A DNA stretch of 64,000 nt from Magnetovibrio sp. PR-2 (GCF_036689815.1 NZ_JBAHUR010000006.1:186001-250000), one strand, 5' to 3'. Counted from the stretch's first letter, positions 45,039 through 53,206 are shown. Notes: generated by a model from the letters alone, not told the origin. Numbers and translations: made by a program.

Positions 45039-46173
45039 CTGATTCTGAGCCTTTGACGGCCACGATAGGGTTGCGAGAGCCACGAGACTGCTGTGATTGG
45101 CCATATCCTGTTTGTGTTCTTGATGACTGGTGACCCAATACTATTGCGATCTCTTCCTGAGACCGCCCTTCGGCTTTCAGATCAGACGCCAAGGCATGAC
45201 GGTAGTCGTAGGCGGAAAGCGTCACCTTTTTGCCCAATACATGTCTCCCAGTGCGAACAAGCAATTTGTTTAAGCCTGAAACACTTGTGGCTTTCACCTC
45301 AATCTGCCCATCTTTCCGTTTGGCTAGATTCAAAAGGTATTGGGCTTCTGGCGATAGCGCATCAACCCGAATCCCCCTCATTTTTTGCCCACGCTTACCC
45401 TCTACGAACTTCGCCCCCTCAATCCCAACTAAGATAGCTCTGTCATCAGCAATAACCGTCACCCCAGCTTCAAGCTCAGCCGGTCGTGGGGCGACAGTCA
45501 TGAGCAAGGCAACGGCGGCCTTATTTTTGGTTCGGTCTGAAAGGGCGTCCCAAACATCACTTCTCCAGCTTAATGGCAGATTTTTAGAATTCTTACGCTT
45601 GCTTTCGTGATGCTTCTTTTGACCATTATGCAAATAGAAATGACATACGCCGGAGAAGGTGTCATGCCCTTCAGCATAATAAGGATATCGCTCAAACTCT
45701 GACAGAGAACACCTGAGGGCTTTAATGCCTTCAGTCCACAAATCTTCATCATCCTCTGTTAAAGCATTGGCTAATACCTCAAGGATGTAAGATGCCTCGT
45801 GTGATTGCCCCCAAATATATGCAGCACGTTTAGTGTAATAGCTTTTTATAGTGCTATGGATGTCTTCAGGACGCTGCCCAAGAAATCTCATTTTTTTGTA
45901 CTGACGCTGATACTGGAGCAGTGTCTTTGATGAGCGAGATGAGGCAACGAAACTGTTTAAATGCCTCTCGATATCTTCAATGAGATCAATATGTTCATCA
46001 ACAACCCAATGTGGAAAACGGCCATCCCACCTTGACAAGAGTGCACGAAATGGAACCCTGTTGGGGTCAAATTTGACCTCAGAGGCTACATTATCGGGAC
46101 ATTCAAAGCTAAAAAAATATTCACCGGTTGTCGCCGGTGTTTTTTGCCCCGCAGGTTGTATTTTCACAGACAT
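44965..46173 (-). CDS. Divergent tyrosine-recombinase-like protein
   Basis: A 402-residue protein with the C-terminal layout of a phage integrase: a candidate R in TVAPRPAELEAG, YDYRHALASDL in place of the usual HxLRH box, VLGHQSSRTQTGYG giving H and a nucleophile Y. The first histidine position is a tyrosine, so activity is uncertain. The N-terminal 190 residues include a core-binding-like helical region (LLQYQRQYKKMRFLGQRP). AAGAAGAG precedes the ATG. It lies just inside the island, tail-to-tail and overlapping with int by 74 bp. Confidence 0.8.
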   Translation of the reverse strand: MSVKIQPAGQKTPATTGEYFFSFECPDNVASEVKFDPNRVPFRALLSRWDGRFPHWVVDEHIDLIEDIERHLNSFVASSRSSKTLLQYQRQYKKMRFLGQRPEDIHSTIKSYYTKRAAYIWGQSHEASYILEVLANALTEDDEDLWTEGIKALRCSLSEFERYPYYAEGHDTFSGVCHFYLHNGQKKHHESKRKNSKNLPLSWRSDVWDALSDRTKNKAAVALLMTVAPRPAELEAGVTVIADDRAILVGIEGAKFVEGKRGQKMRGIRVDALSPEAQYLLNLAKRKDGQIEVKATSVSGLNKLLVRTGRHVLGKKVTLSAYDYRHALASDLKAEGRSQEEIAIVLGHQSSRTQTGYGQSQQSRGSRNPIVAVKGSESVRVYRRSFDFASVPQSDPTTFSNC

Positions 46174-46314
46174 ATAAACTCTTCTTTACAATTTAAGGTG
46201 AGAATATTGTGTCCTAGATGTTTGCAAGTGACAAAAAATAATTTCTTAAAAAATAATTTTAGGGGCTTGCCATGGCAGAAACGTATAAAAGCGGCTGTTC
46301 CCGCTAACCAGATA

Positions 46315-47700
46315 TCATAACGGCAACCGCAGCTCTGCCCGAAGACCACCTTCTTCACGATTGGAAAGGCGTACTTCACCCCCGTGAGCATGCGCAACAC
46401 TTTTCACGACGCTTAATCCCAAGCCGGATCCGCCGGTTTCTGGGTTGCGAGACTCATCACAGCGGAAGAATGGCTGAAACACATCGTCCAGTTTATCACC
46501 GGGGATTCCTGGACCATCGTCTTCGATAGTGACGTAGATATGTATGTGATCGCAATGCATCGTGACATTGGCTTTGCTTCCATATTTCAGTGCATTGTCC
46601 ACGAGATTGACCAAGGCACGTTGCAAAGACAAGGGCCGACATTCGTAATGGCACTTTTCTGGCTCATCAAACGAGACGTCATAGCCTGCGTCGGACATAT
46701 CGTCGCAAATAGAAGCCACCATTGCAGTCAAATCGAGTTTACGCCGTTCTTCTTCACTGGCATCTTGGCTGGCAAATTCCATGGTGGATGAAATCATCTT
46801 TTCCATATCATCAAGCGTCACCTGCATTTTGGTGCGCTCTTCGCTATCGTCCACGAGTTCACAACGCAAACGCAGAAGGGTGATTGGAGTCCGCAGGTCA
46901 TGGGAAATGGCTGCCAGCATCTGAGTGCGATTCTGGATCAGACGTTTCAGGCGAGCTTGCATTTCGTTAAACGCTGCGGCGGCCTCACGAATTTCCTGTG
47001 GTCCGTTCTCCTCCAAAGGGGGGGCATCGACATCTTTGCCCAGCCGCGTTGCTGCTCGAGCAAAACCGCGTAGTGGAACCGTCAGATAACGAACCACCCA
47101 GAATGAAAACGCCGCCACTGCAAGAATCATAGCCAACATCGACATAATAGATGTCACAGACCACAGCGGATTGGATTGAGGGATATCGATGGTAAAGTTA
47201 AGCCATTGCTCCTGAGTATTTTTCTCACCCAACCGAATAGAGACATGGAGCTCACGGTGGCCAGCCTCACCTTGCAGCCAATGATCAAGCCAATGCCATT
47301 GGTCTGCAGATTCCGTGTGGGCATCGCGAACACGGATATGGATCAGTGGTTTTTTTGTCGCATTCATTTGCTCATGTAAATAATTGCGCAAGAATTTAAT
47401 GTCGGGTTTAGGCATGAGGTCGTGGGTAACTGGACTTTCATCCGTGAGCCAAACGTTAAAACCTTCATGATTCACGGCCGTCACAAGTGCGTTGCGTTGT
47501 GCGGGTGGGCTACTGTCAATCATCTGGGCTATGTGGGATAGGTGCTGGGCCGTGTCCCGGCCGCCGATATGCGTTAAGACCTCGGCCCGATCAGATGAAT
47601 AAATCGCCATGCTGATGACATGCGATAAGGTCAGGCCAATCAACAGCACCAAAACTGTTTGACCTGTTAGAGTTTTCGGAAAAAGCCTTTTCACAATCAC
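46315..47700 (-). CDS. Membrane sensor histidine kinase, OmpR-pair type
   Basis: A 461-residue kinase. TM1 is near residues 8-30 (TVLVLLIGLTLSHVISMAI), a periplasmic sensor of about 130 residues follows, then TM2 (MILAVAAFSFWVVRYL) and HAMP. The DHp histidine is in AAISHDLRTPITLLRL; ATPase boxes are LVDNALKYGS and DDGPGIPG. The GTG at 47700 overlaps the regulator's stop as GTGA, so they are co-translated. It is the likely sensor for the island's metal-response regulon, but its periplasmic domain shows no obvious metal-binding motif, so the ligand is inferred from context. Confidence 0.92.
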   Translation of the reverse strand: MIVKRLFPKTLTGQTVLVLLIGLTLSHVISMAIYSSDRAEVLTHIGGRDTAQHLSHIAQMIDSSPPAQRNALVTAVNHEGFNVWLTDESPVTHDLMPKPDIKFLRNYLHEQMNATKKPLIHIRVRDAHTESADQWHWLDHWLQGEAGHRELHVSIRLGEKNTQEQWLNFTIDIPQSNPLWSVTSIMSMLAMILAVAAFSFWVVRYLTVPLRGFARAATRLGKDVDAPPLEENGPQEIREAAAAFNEMQARLKRLIQNRTQMLAAISHDLRTPITLLRLRCELVDDSEERTKMQVTLDDMEKMISSTMEFASQDASEEERRKLDLTAMVASICDDMSDAGYDVSFDEPEKCHYECRPLSLQRALVNLVDNALKYGSKANVTMHCDHIHIYVTIEDDGPGIPGDKLDDVFQPFFRCDESRNPETGGSGLGLSVVKSVAHAHGGEVRLSNREEGGLRAELRLPL

Positions 47701-48404
47701 GTTACGTCTGGCGTAAAGACATAGCCGCCACCCCATACGGTTTTAACCAATTCAGGGTTTTTGGCATCTACTTCGATTTTCCGACGCAACCGACTGACCT
47801 GCGTGTCGATACTACGATCAAAAGCGTCATAACTGCGTCCACGGGTAAGGTCCATGAGTTGTTCACGGTTCAAGACATGCTTTGGCCGTTCAACGAATAC
47901 GGACAACAAATTGTATTCACCGGTACTGAGCGGCACCACGACATTATCTGCTGAGGTCAATTCACGTTTGGTTGTATTAAAGGTCCAACCGACAAAGTGA
48001 TAAGTATCTGCAAGTTCTTCTGACTTACTTATCGACTGAGTTCGGCGCAAAACAGCCTTCATACGAGCCAACAATTCGCGTGTGTTAAACGGTTTGGCAA
48101 TGTAGTCATCCGCCCCCATTTCCAAGCCGACAATCCGGTCTATTTCTTCGCCTTTAGCCGTCAACATGATAACCGGGATATTCGATTCAACACGCAATTC
48201 TCTGCAGAGTGACAACCCATCCTCTCCCGGCAACATGAGATCCAAAATAATTAAATCAATGCTGCCGTCTTTTAGGATTTTGCGCATCTCGCGTCCATCT
48301 TGGGCAACGGACGTGCGGTAGTCTTCTTTGATCAAAAAACGTGACAAAAGGTCCCGAATTTCACGGTTGTCATCGACGATTAGAATGTGGGGTTCATTTT
48401 TCAT
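47697..48404 (-). CDS. OmpR-family response regulator, candidate master regulator of the island
   Basis: A 235-residue regulator. The receiver has ILIVDDNREIRDLL, the phospho-acceptor in LIILDLMLPGEDG, MLTAKGE and YIAKPFN. The C-terminal winged helix contains NLLSVFVERPKHVLNREQLM and DTQVSRLRRKIE. It is upstream of and coupled to the sensor kinase. The divergent gene at 48617 has the three-box promoter shared by six island units. Direct half-sites 10 bp apart in the first box (TGACA-N5-TTGACA type) fit an OmpR-type dimer, so this protein is the best candidate binder. This is inference. Confidence 0.95.
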   Translation of the reverse strand: MKNEPHILIVDDNREIRDLLSRFLIKEDYRTSVAQDGREMRKILKDGSIDLIILDLMLPGEDGLSLCRELRVESNIPVIMLTAKGEEIDRIVGLEMGADDYIAKPFNTRELLARMKAVLRRTQSISKSEELADTYHFVGWTFNTTKRELTSADNVVVPLSTGEYNLLSVFVERPKHVLNREQLMDLTRGRSYDAFDRSIDTQVSRLRRKIEVDAKNPELVKTVWGGGYVFTPDVT

Positions 48405-48448
48405 AAGCCCTAGTATAAGTGCGATATTTCATGTTTGAACTAAAATTT

Positions 48449-48540
48449 TGTGACAAAGTGTGCCTTCTATCACTTTCGTCAAAAAGTGTTACCAAAATCT
48501 CTTTTACGGACAAACTCCGCTCACACATCACTCCTAGTAT
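48449..48540 (+). promoter_or_regulatory. Three-box regulon promoter A, before the beta-propeller gene
   Basis: TGTGACAAAGTGTGCC (48449), TGTTAC (48487), GACAAACTCC (48509) and a -10-like TAGTAT (48535). Start-to-start distances are 38 and 22 bp, then 20 bp between GACAAA and the -10. The same spacing recurs in four other full sites. Confidence 0.8.
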
Positions 48541-48616
48541 TGATCTCAGTTGGACAGGCGATATTACGAAATGCTCGTAAGCCTATGTCCGTAAATCAAT
48601 TTAGGAGATAGACCCG

Positions 48617-49666
48617 ATGAAAGTCGCCACAGCTCTTCTTTTCACTGTAAGCCTCTCAGTAGGATTTCCCGCTTTTGCCGGATCCAAAGTCTATGTGCCA
48701 ATGGGCTCTGCCGATGAAGTCATTGTAATTGATACCGACCAAGACAAAATCGTTGGTTCGATCAAAGCAGTGACTGAGTCTCACGGATTAGCCGGAAGTT
48801 CTGACGGTAAGTTCTTGATTGCTGGCAGCTTGGATGAATTTGATCCTGACTCTCAAACACCTCCCAAACCCACTGCCGTTTCACAAGATGATCATGATGC
48901 ACACCACGCATCAGATAGCCCAACGGCGATGAATGGCAATGGTGCTGTAAGTTTTCTCAGTATCATTCGAACAGAAGACAGCATCGTTGAACGTCGTGTG
49001 AGTGTTCCTGGCTCAGTTCATCACACGTTAATCACGCCTGATGACAAATTTGCAATTGCCACACACCCCGGCGAAGAGGGCATTAGTATTGTCGATCTGA
49101 ATTCTTACGAAGTTAAAAGTGTCAAAACTGGTCCTATCCCCAATTACGCAGTTACCGCCCCCGATGGTCGCGCCATTTATGTCAGTAACGCAGGCAACAA
49201 CACAGTTAGCATGCTGGATACAAAGCGTTGGATATTGCGATGGAATATTGAAGTCGGTGATGGACCAGAGCACATGGTCATTTCCGATGACGGGAAGTTC
49301 CTCTTTGTTAACAACACCGGTGATGGCACCGTATCAATGATTTCTCTGCCCAAGGGAACTGTTACACAAACATTCAAGGTTGGCGGAGATATTCATGGCA
49401 TTGATCTATCCGACGATGGGAACACCCTTTTTATCGCTGGTCGTGAAGAAGATAAAGTTGTCGCTATTGATGTCCTCCATGGCCAGATCACAAGCAAATC
49501 CTTGTCACCATCCCCCTATCATTTGTCTGCGATTGATGGAACAGAGAAGCTGTACATCTCAAGTGCCGAAGACGACAAAATTTGGGTGATCGATCAAGAG
49601 AGCCTACAGACAATCAACGAGATTCCAGTGTCCGACCGCGCCCACCAAATGGTGGTCGTGCAATAA
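48617..49666 (+). CDS. Exported YVTN/YncE-type beta-propeller protein
   Basis: A 349-residue protein with a signal peptide (LFTVSLSVGFPAFAGS) and about six WD-like blades of the YVTN family (VYVPMGSADEVIVIDTDQDK, IYVSNAGNNTVSMLDTKRW, LFVNNTGDGTVSMISL). Blade 2 carries an unusual insertion with DDHDAHHASD at residues 91-100, a possible metal-binding loop. AGGAGA precedes the ATG. It sits behind promoter A, divergent from the regulator, and is followed by a hairpin. A periplasmic copper-binding or electron-transfer partner role is plausible but unproven. Confidence 0.88.
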   Translation: MKVATALLFTVSLSVGFPAFAGSKVYVPMGSADEVIVIDTDQDKIVGSIKAVTESHGLAGSSDGKFLIAGSLDEFDPDSQTPPKPTAVSQDDHDAHHASDSPTAMNGNGAVSFLSIIRTEDSIVERRVSVPGSVHHTLITPDDKFAIATHPGEEGISIVDLNSYEVKSVKTGPIPNYAVTAPDGRAIYVSNAGNNTVSMLDTKRWILRWNIEVGDGPEHMVISDDGKFLFVNNTGDGTVSMISLPKGTVTQTFKVGGDIHGIDLSDDGNTLFIAGREEDKVVAIDVLHGQITSKSLSPSPYHLSAIDGTEKLYISSAEDDKIWVIDQESLQTINEIPVSDRAHQMVVVQ

Positions 49667-49700
49667 AACCACGCCGACATTTTACTCAGACAGCTTAATC

Positions 49701-49729
49701 CCGGCCCACCTCAAAATCAGGTGGGCCGG
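49701..49729 (+). terminator. Strong hairpin after the beta-propeller gene
   Basis: CCGGCCCACCT-caaaatc-AGGTGGGCCGG, a perfect 11-bp stem. No T-run follows, so termination may be incomplete or factor-dependent. Confidence 0.5.
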
Positions 49730-49776
49730 AAAATGGAGAATATTGAATACACAGAACTCACTTAGGGAGGGGGGAA

Positions 49777-51126
49777 ATGAAACACGACAATGATTCGAAA
49801 TTAGTTGCACTTCTTGGAGTTGTGTTACTTGCCGCAGTAGCTCTGACATATATCGGTATAAGAACTGCAGAACATTTAGTTCTTAGAAGCCATGCCGACG
49901 ACATTGTTACCCGTTGGGACAAAATAATTATGAACATGGACAGTGACCAACATGTTCAGGACAATGAGATCATAGATCAAATACAATTACACATGTCTGA
50001 AATGGAAACGGCACTTGTTACATCTGGTGTTGTTAAATTGGATATAGCAGGCTCTAATGGAAATGCTTTCTTCCAATGGAGTAATTCTAAGCATGTATAT
50101 AACACCCTAAACAACACCCACTTACATTCGTTTTGGGGACATTTAAGCCCGCTGCATAATTTATCAGTGCAGAAAACGATTGTGCCTGCAGATTTGCCCT
50201 TGTTCACCAAAAACACAAAAATTGGTGATGCATATTTTCTTATAGATTTAACAACAGTATCCAATCATATGAACACAATCGGCAATCTTGCTTTTGTAAG
50301 CATGCTAGGTGTGCTCGGCTTTATTGGTTTGCTTGGAGGAACGCTAGTTGTTCGCAACTCACAATTTCGTCGACAACAAGCTAAGGAGCTAATTGTTGCA
50401 AAAGAAAAAGCCGAAGAGGCCAATAGATCAAAGAGCGATTTTATCGCCAATGTTAGCCACGAGCTCCGCTCTCCTTTGAATGCCATTATTGGATTTTCTG
50501 AAGTTATGGCGAGCGAAATGTATGGCCCCCTGGGTAAGCCTAAGTATCGAGAATATGCTAAAGATATCCAGGATAGCGGTGAACTTCTGCTGTCCCTGAC
50601 CAATGACATCCTCGACCTGTCTAAAGCCGAAGGTGGCCATGTGGATTTGCATGAAGGATTGGTTGATGTTCAGGATGTGGTTTTACGCGTTGAGAGGCTC
50701 ATTGTTGAAAGAGCTATGAAGGCAGATGTTAAGTTTTCTGCACAAGTCCAAACCCCAATACCGTTCCTGGTCGCGGATGAACAAAAGGTACTTCAAATTC
50801 TGCTGAACCTTTGCACCAATGCGATTAAATTCACCCAATCAGACGGACGAGTGGTGCTAAGTGTCGCTAACGAACACGGAACAGGTATCGTGTTCACAGT
50901 AACTGACAATGGAGTAGGTGTTTCCACTGACGACATCCCAAAAGTTTTAGAACCATTTGGCCAAGTGGATGATCCCCGCACTCGACAGCATGAAGGCACA
51001 GGCCTAGGCCTCCCATTATCAAAACATTTTGTGGAAATGCATGATGGAGATTTTATATTCGCTAGCCAGAAGAATGTAGGAACAACGGTTACCGTCACAT
51101 TTCCTGAAAAGAGAATTGAACGATAG
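49777..51126 (+). CDS. Membrane sensor histidine kinase, PleC/DivJ-like
   Basis: A 449-residue kinase with TM1 (VALLGVVLLAAVALTYIGI), a periplasmic region of about 135 residues and TM2 (FVSMLGVLGFIGLLGG). HisKA follows with SDFIANVSHELRSPLNAIIG and the alphaproteobacterial signature SEMYGPLGKPKYREYA. The HATPase_c domain shows NLCTNAIKFTQSDG and GTGLGLPLSKHF. No response regulator is adjacent. Its coding sequence is AT-richer than the chromosomal genes on the left, in line with the island. GGAGG lies ahead of the ATG, and a strong terminator follows at 51215. Confidence 0.93.
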   Translation: MKHDNDSKLVALLGVVLLAAVALTYIGIRTAEHLVLRSHADDIVTRWDKIIMNMDSDQHVQDNEIIDQIQLHMSEMETALVTSGVVKLDIAGSNGNAFFQWSNSKHVYNTLNNTHLHSFWGHLSPLHNLSVQKTIVPADLPLFTKNTKIGDAYFLIDLTTVSNHMNTIGNLAFVSMLGVLGFIGLLGGTLVVRNSQFRRQQAKELIVAKEKAEEANRSKSDFIANVSHELRSPLNAIIGFSEVMASEMYGPLGKPKYREYAKDIQDSGELLLSLTNDILDLSKAEGGHVDLHEGLVDVQDVVLRVERLIVERAMKADVKFSAQVQTPIPFLVADEQKVLQILLNLCTNAIKFTQSDGRVVLSVANEHGTGIVFTVTDNGVGVSTDDIPKVLEPFGQVDDPRTRQHEGTGLGLPLSKHFVEMHDGDFIFASQKNVGTTVTVTFPEKRIER

Positions 51127-51214
51127 GTCTTACATCAGCCGAATTTTGATCAGTTCAACGCAGACAGTTGATTTCATCTTGTGCATCCACAAAAAGCTTC
51201 CCTTAGTTGGAAGC

Positions 51215-51257
51215 AACAAACACACCCGCTCAGAAACCGGTCGGGTGTGTTTGTTTT
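51215..51257. terminator. Bidirectional terminator between kinase and Rieske genes
   Basis: AACAAACACACCCG and CGGGTGTGTTTGTT form a perfect 14-bp stem around a 13-base loop. The stem ends in T-rich bases on the plus strand, and it lies between convergent genes. Confidence 0.85.
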
Positions 51258-51337
51258 CAAAATTACGAGGTGTAGCCTGTCAGGCCGGGGGCTGAAAAAG
51301 TTTGTTAGAAATCATCGAAGCTCTAACGATGGGGACT

Positions 51338-51868
51338 TCAGCCAACACGGACCCTTTCATCATCCAGGAACGTGTATAGTGGGATGTCTAGGTTCCGTGG
51401 TGCCGGTCCCTTGCGGATGCGGCCCGAGGTGTCGTAGTGGGACCCATGGCAGGGGCAGAACCAGCCGCCAAACTCGCCCACGGGGTCGCTCTGCTTCTGA
51501 CCCCGGGGGATGCATCCGAGATGAGTGCAGATACCAACAACGATCAGCCATTCCGCCTTCTGGACCCTCTCCGAGTCTTTCTGCATATCAACCATATCCA
51601 CGTCATCGTCGGCGACGGCGCGTTCGATCTGAGCGGGTGTGCGATGGTCGATGAACACCGGTTTGCCCCGCCAGACCACCGTGATCCGCTGACCAAGTTT
51701 GATTGGCGAAAGGTCCACTTCGGTGGTTGAAAGCGCCTGGGTGTCCTTGGCTGGATTCATGTTGTCGATGAATGGCCACAAGGCCAGCGCGGTTCCGACA
51801 ACGGCAGTTGTTCCTGTTGCCAACAGAAGGAAGTCGCGCCGTCCTTCAGTTGTCGTATTGTCGTTCAT
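51338..51868 (-). CDS. Orphan Rieske iron-sulfur protein (PetA-like)
   Basis: A 176-residue Rieske protein with a twin-arginine start (EGRRDFLLLATGTTAVVGTA), one anchor helix, the metal AQIERAVADDDV hinge region and both cluster boxes: CTHLGCIP and CPCHGSHYD. The two boxes carry all four [2Fe-2S] ligands (two Cys, two His) and the disulfide cysteines. It is the ubiquinol-cytochrome c reductase subunit type, but no cytochrome b or c1 gene is present. GGGAGG precedes the ATG. Its GC content is higher than that of its neighbours. It is driven by promoter G on the minus strand, linking it to the copper regulon. Confidence 0.93.
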   Translation of the reverse strand: MNDNTTTEGRRDFLLLATGTTAVVGTALALWPFIDNMNPAKDTQALSTTEVDLSPIKLGQRITVVWRGKPVFIDHRTPAQIERAVADDDVDMVDMQKDSERVQKAEWLIVVGICTHLGCIPRGQKQSDPVGEFGGWFCPCHGSHYDTSGRIRKGPAPRNLDIPLYTFLDDERVRVG

Positions 51869-51927
51869 GGTAAACCTCCCGTGCCTTTATCGGAGCAATA
51901 CGGGCCCTTGGTCCAGAACCAGGGATT

Positions 51928-52019
51928 ATTAGATCACCAATACGTCACGGAAGTTTGTCGGCTTAGGGCAGAGTCGTGACAAAGTTTGGCACCCTAGAGG
52001 ATGGGCACACTCTGTCACA
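51928..52019 (-). promoter_or_regulatory. Three-box regulon promoter G, before the Rieske gene
   Basis: On the minus strand: TGTGACAGAGTGTGCC (from 52019), TGTCAC (from 51981), GACAAACTTCC (from 51959) and TCTAAT (51933-51928). The 38/22/20 spacing is exact. Box 1 differs from that of promoter A in one of 16 bases. Confidence 0.8.
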
Positions 52020-52098
52020 TTTCCGGACAGTCAAATGTTTTTCGAGAAACCAGTACACCATTATGGCTTCCATGAGAGGCTGGGTATTGGCGATTATA

Positions 52099-52190
52099 TG
52101 TAACATTTTTATACAAACTCTACCTTTGACAACAACTGTTTCATCTTTCGTTGATTCGGACATACCCCGGCTACAATTCTCTGTCTAAAT
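52099..52190 (+). promoter_or_regulatory. Three-box regulon promoter F, before the Met-rich cupredoxin gene
   Basis: TGTAAC (52099), TGTTTC (52137), GACATA (52159) and CTAAAT (52185), again at 38/22/20. The boxes are weaker than elsewhere, but the -10 segment TTCTCTGTCTAAATAC is identical to that of promoter D. Confidence 0.65.
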
Positions 52191-52422
52191 ACACCCCGTA
52201 AATGACTGGGCTCATTTTGAGATGATGCATCTCAGGGGGTAATTCGATGAAATTCGAAATATCAAAAAATCTATTTGCAACTGTCCATGGACCGCACCCA
52301 GAGAGACGCTGATCCAAGGCGCGTAATTGGTAGTCAATACCAGTAGCTATTCGTTTTCCCAACTCAGACCACAGCCTCAAAATATGAGGTTGAGTGAACA
52401 GACATAACAAGGAGTAATGATC
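52191..52422 (+). other. Long leader of the Met-rich cupredoxin mRNA
   Basis: About 230 bases without a full gene. It has a perfect hairpin TGAGATG-ATG-CATCTCA (52218-52234), AGGGGG at 52234 and a possible 21-codon ORF at 52247-52312 (MKFEISKNLFATVHGPHPER, one more R). It could be a regulatory leader; nothing else is apparent. Confidence 0.4.
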
Positions 52423-53052
52423 ATGCTTCCCAAGCAAAAACTAACCGCAATGACACTCGCAATTGGCATCCTGCTTTCTGGCAACGCTTTTGCCGACCCA
52501 CAACACGGCCCGAAATATGGTTTTGGCGGCCCAGGCAACGCTTCTGATGTCACTCGGACCATCGATGTCGAAATGATGGACAAAAGCTTCAATCATGGTG
52601 CCATGGATATCAAACCAGGCGAAACCATCCGCTTCAATATTCACAACAAAGATAACGTCATGCACGAATTCGGCATCGCTATGCCCGCCATGCACAAGGA
52701 CCGTCAAACCGAAATGATGGAGATGATGAACACAGGCATGATGAACATGGAAGGGTTTAATCCTGACATGATGGGCCAGAACGGGATGATGGGCCAAAAC
52801 AGGATGATGGGCCAAAACAGGATGATGGGCCAAAACAGGATGATGGGTCAGAACGGGATGATGGGCCAGAACGAGATGATGGGCCAGAACGGCATGATGA
52901 TGCCCAATCGCCCTAATAGCGTTTTGGTCGAACCTGGCAAGACGGCGGAAATGATCTGGCACTTCGACAAGATGGATGACATTGAGTTTGCCTGCAACAT
53001 GCCTGGTCACTCTGAAGACGGCATGCGTGGACCGTTCATGTTCCAAAACTAA
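52423..53052 (+). CDS. Periplasmic cupredoxin with MMGQN repeats
   Basis: A 209-residue protein: signal peptide (MTLAIGILLSGNAFA), then a plastocyanin-like domain with copper ligands H in NVMHEFGI and C, H, M in FACNMPGHSEDGM. Between the strands lies a Met-rich insertion: MMEMMNTGMMNM followed by seven MMGQN(G/R/E) hexapeptides. Methionine clusters of this type bind Cu(I). ATG at 52423 is chosen because AAGGAG then stands eight bases upstream; the ATG at 52417 is too close. It is monocistronic behind promoter F and has a terminator. Confidence 0.9.
   Translation: MLPKQKLTAMTLAIGILLSGNAFADPQHGPKYGFGGPGNASDVTRTIDVEMMDKSFNHGAMDIKPGETIRFNIHNKDNVMHEFGIAMPAMHKDRQTEMMEMMNTGMMNMEGFNPDMMGQNGMMGQNRMMGQNRMMGQNRMMGQNGMMGQNEMMGQNGMMMPNRPNSVLVEPGKTAEMIWHFDKMDDIEFACNMPGHSEDGMRGPFMFQN
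52768..52893 (+). repeat. Seven tandem 18-bp repeats encoding MMGQNx
   Basis: ATGATGGGCCAGAACGGG and close variants (GGCCAAAACAGG) repeat without interruption. The first, fifth and seventh end in Gly, the middle ones in Arg, and the sixth in Glu. Confidence 0.9.
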
Positions 53053-53066
53053 ATGATACTGAGCAT

Positions 53067-53097
53067 AAGCGGAGGGCAATAACGTCCTCCGCTTTTT
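53067..53097 (+). terminator. Terminator after the cupredoxin gene
   Basis: AAGCGGAGG-gcaataacgt-CCTCCGCTTTTT, 15 bases after the stop. Confidence 0.9.
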
Positions 53098-53114
53098 GTT
53101 TGCGCAAACACAAA

Positions 53115-53206
53115 TGTGACAAAGTGTGTCAATTCGGTGAAGTGGCAGAAATTGTTACCATTTCACCCGATCCCGACAAACTCCAGACACCTCAACATTG
53201 TTTAAT
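53115..53206 (+). promoter_or_regulatory. Three-box regulon promoter C, before the copA cluster
   Basis: TGTGACAAAGTGTGTCA (53115), TGTTAC (53153), GACAAACTCC (53175) and TTTAAT (53201) with exact 38/22/20 spacing. Box 2 to box 3 closely resembles promoter A. Confidence 0.8.

Noticed and set aside
51181-51654. Plus-strand frame of 157 residues over the Rieske gene
   Set aside because: It is antisense to the Rieske cluster motifs and crosses the terminator at 51215; Arg/Gly-rich shadow.
51975-52018. Plus-strand reading of the boxes at 51975 and 52013 as a further regulon promoter
   Set aside because: The 38-bp spacing fits on the plus strand too, but no GACAAA or -10 follows at the right distance. 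On the minus strand all four elements fit, so these boxes belong to the Rieske promoter.
52441-53079. His/Pro-rich minus-strand frame of 212 residues that looks metal-binding
   Set aside because: It is the reverse reading of the MMGQN repeat gene; the LAHHPV repeats arise from the 18-bp units. The plus strand has a signal peptide and cupredoxin ligands.
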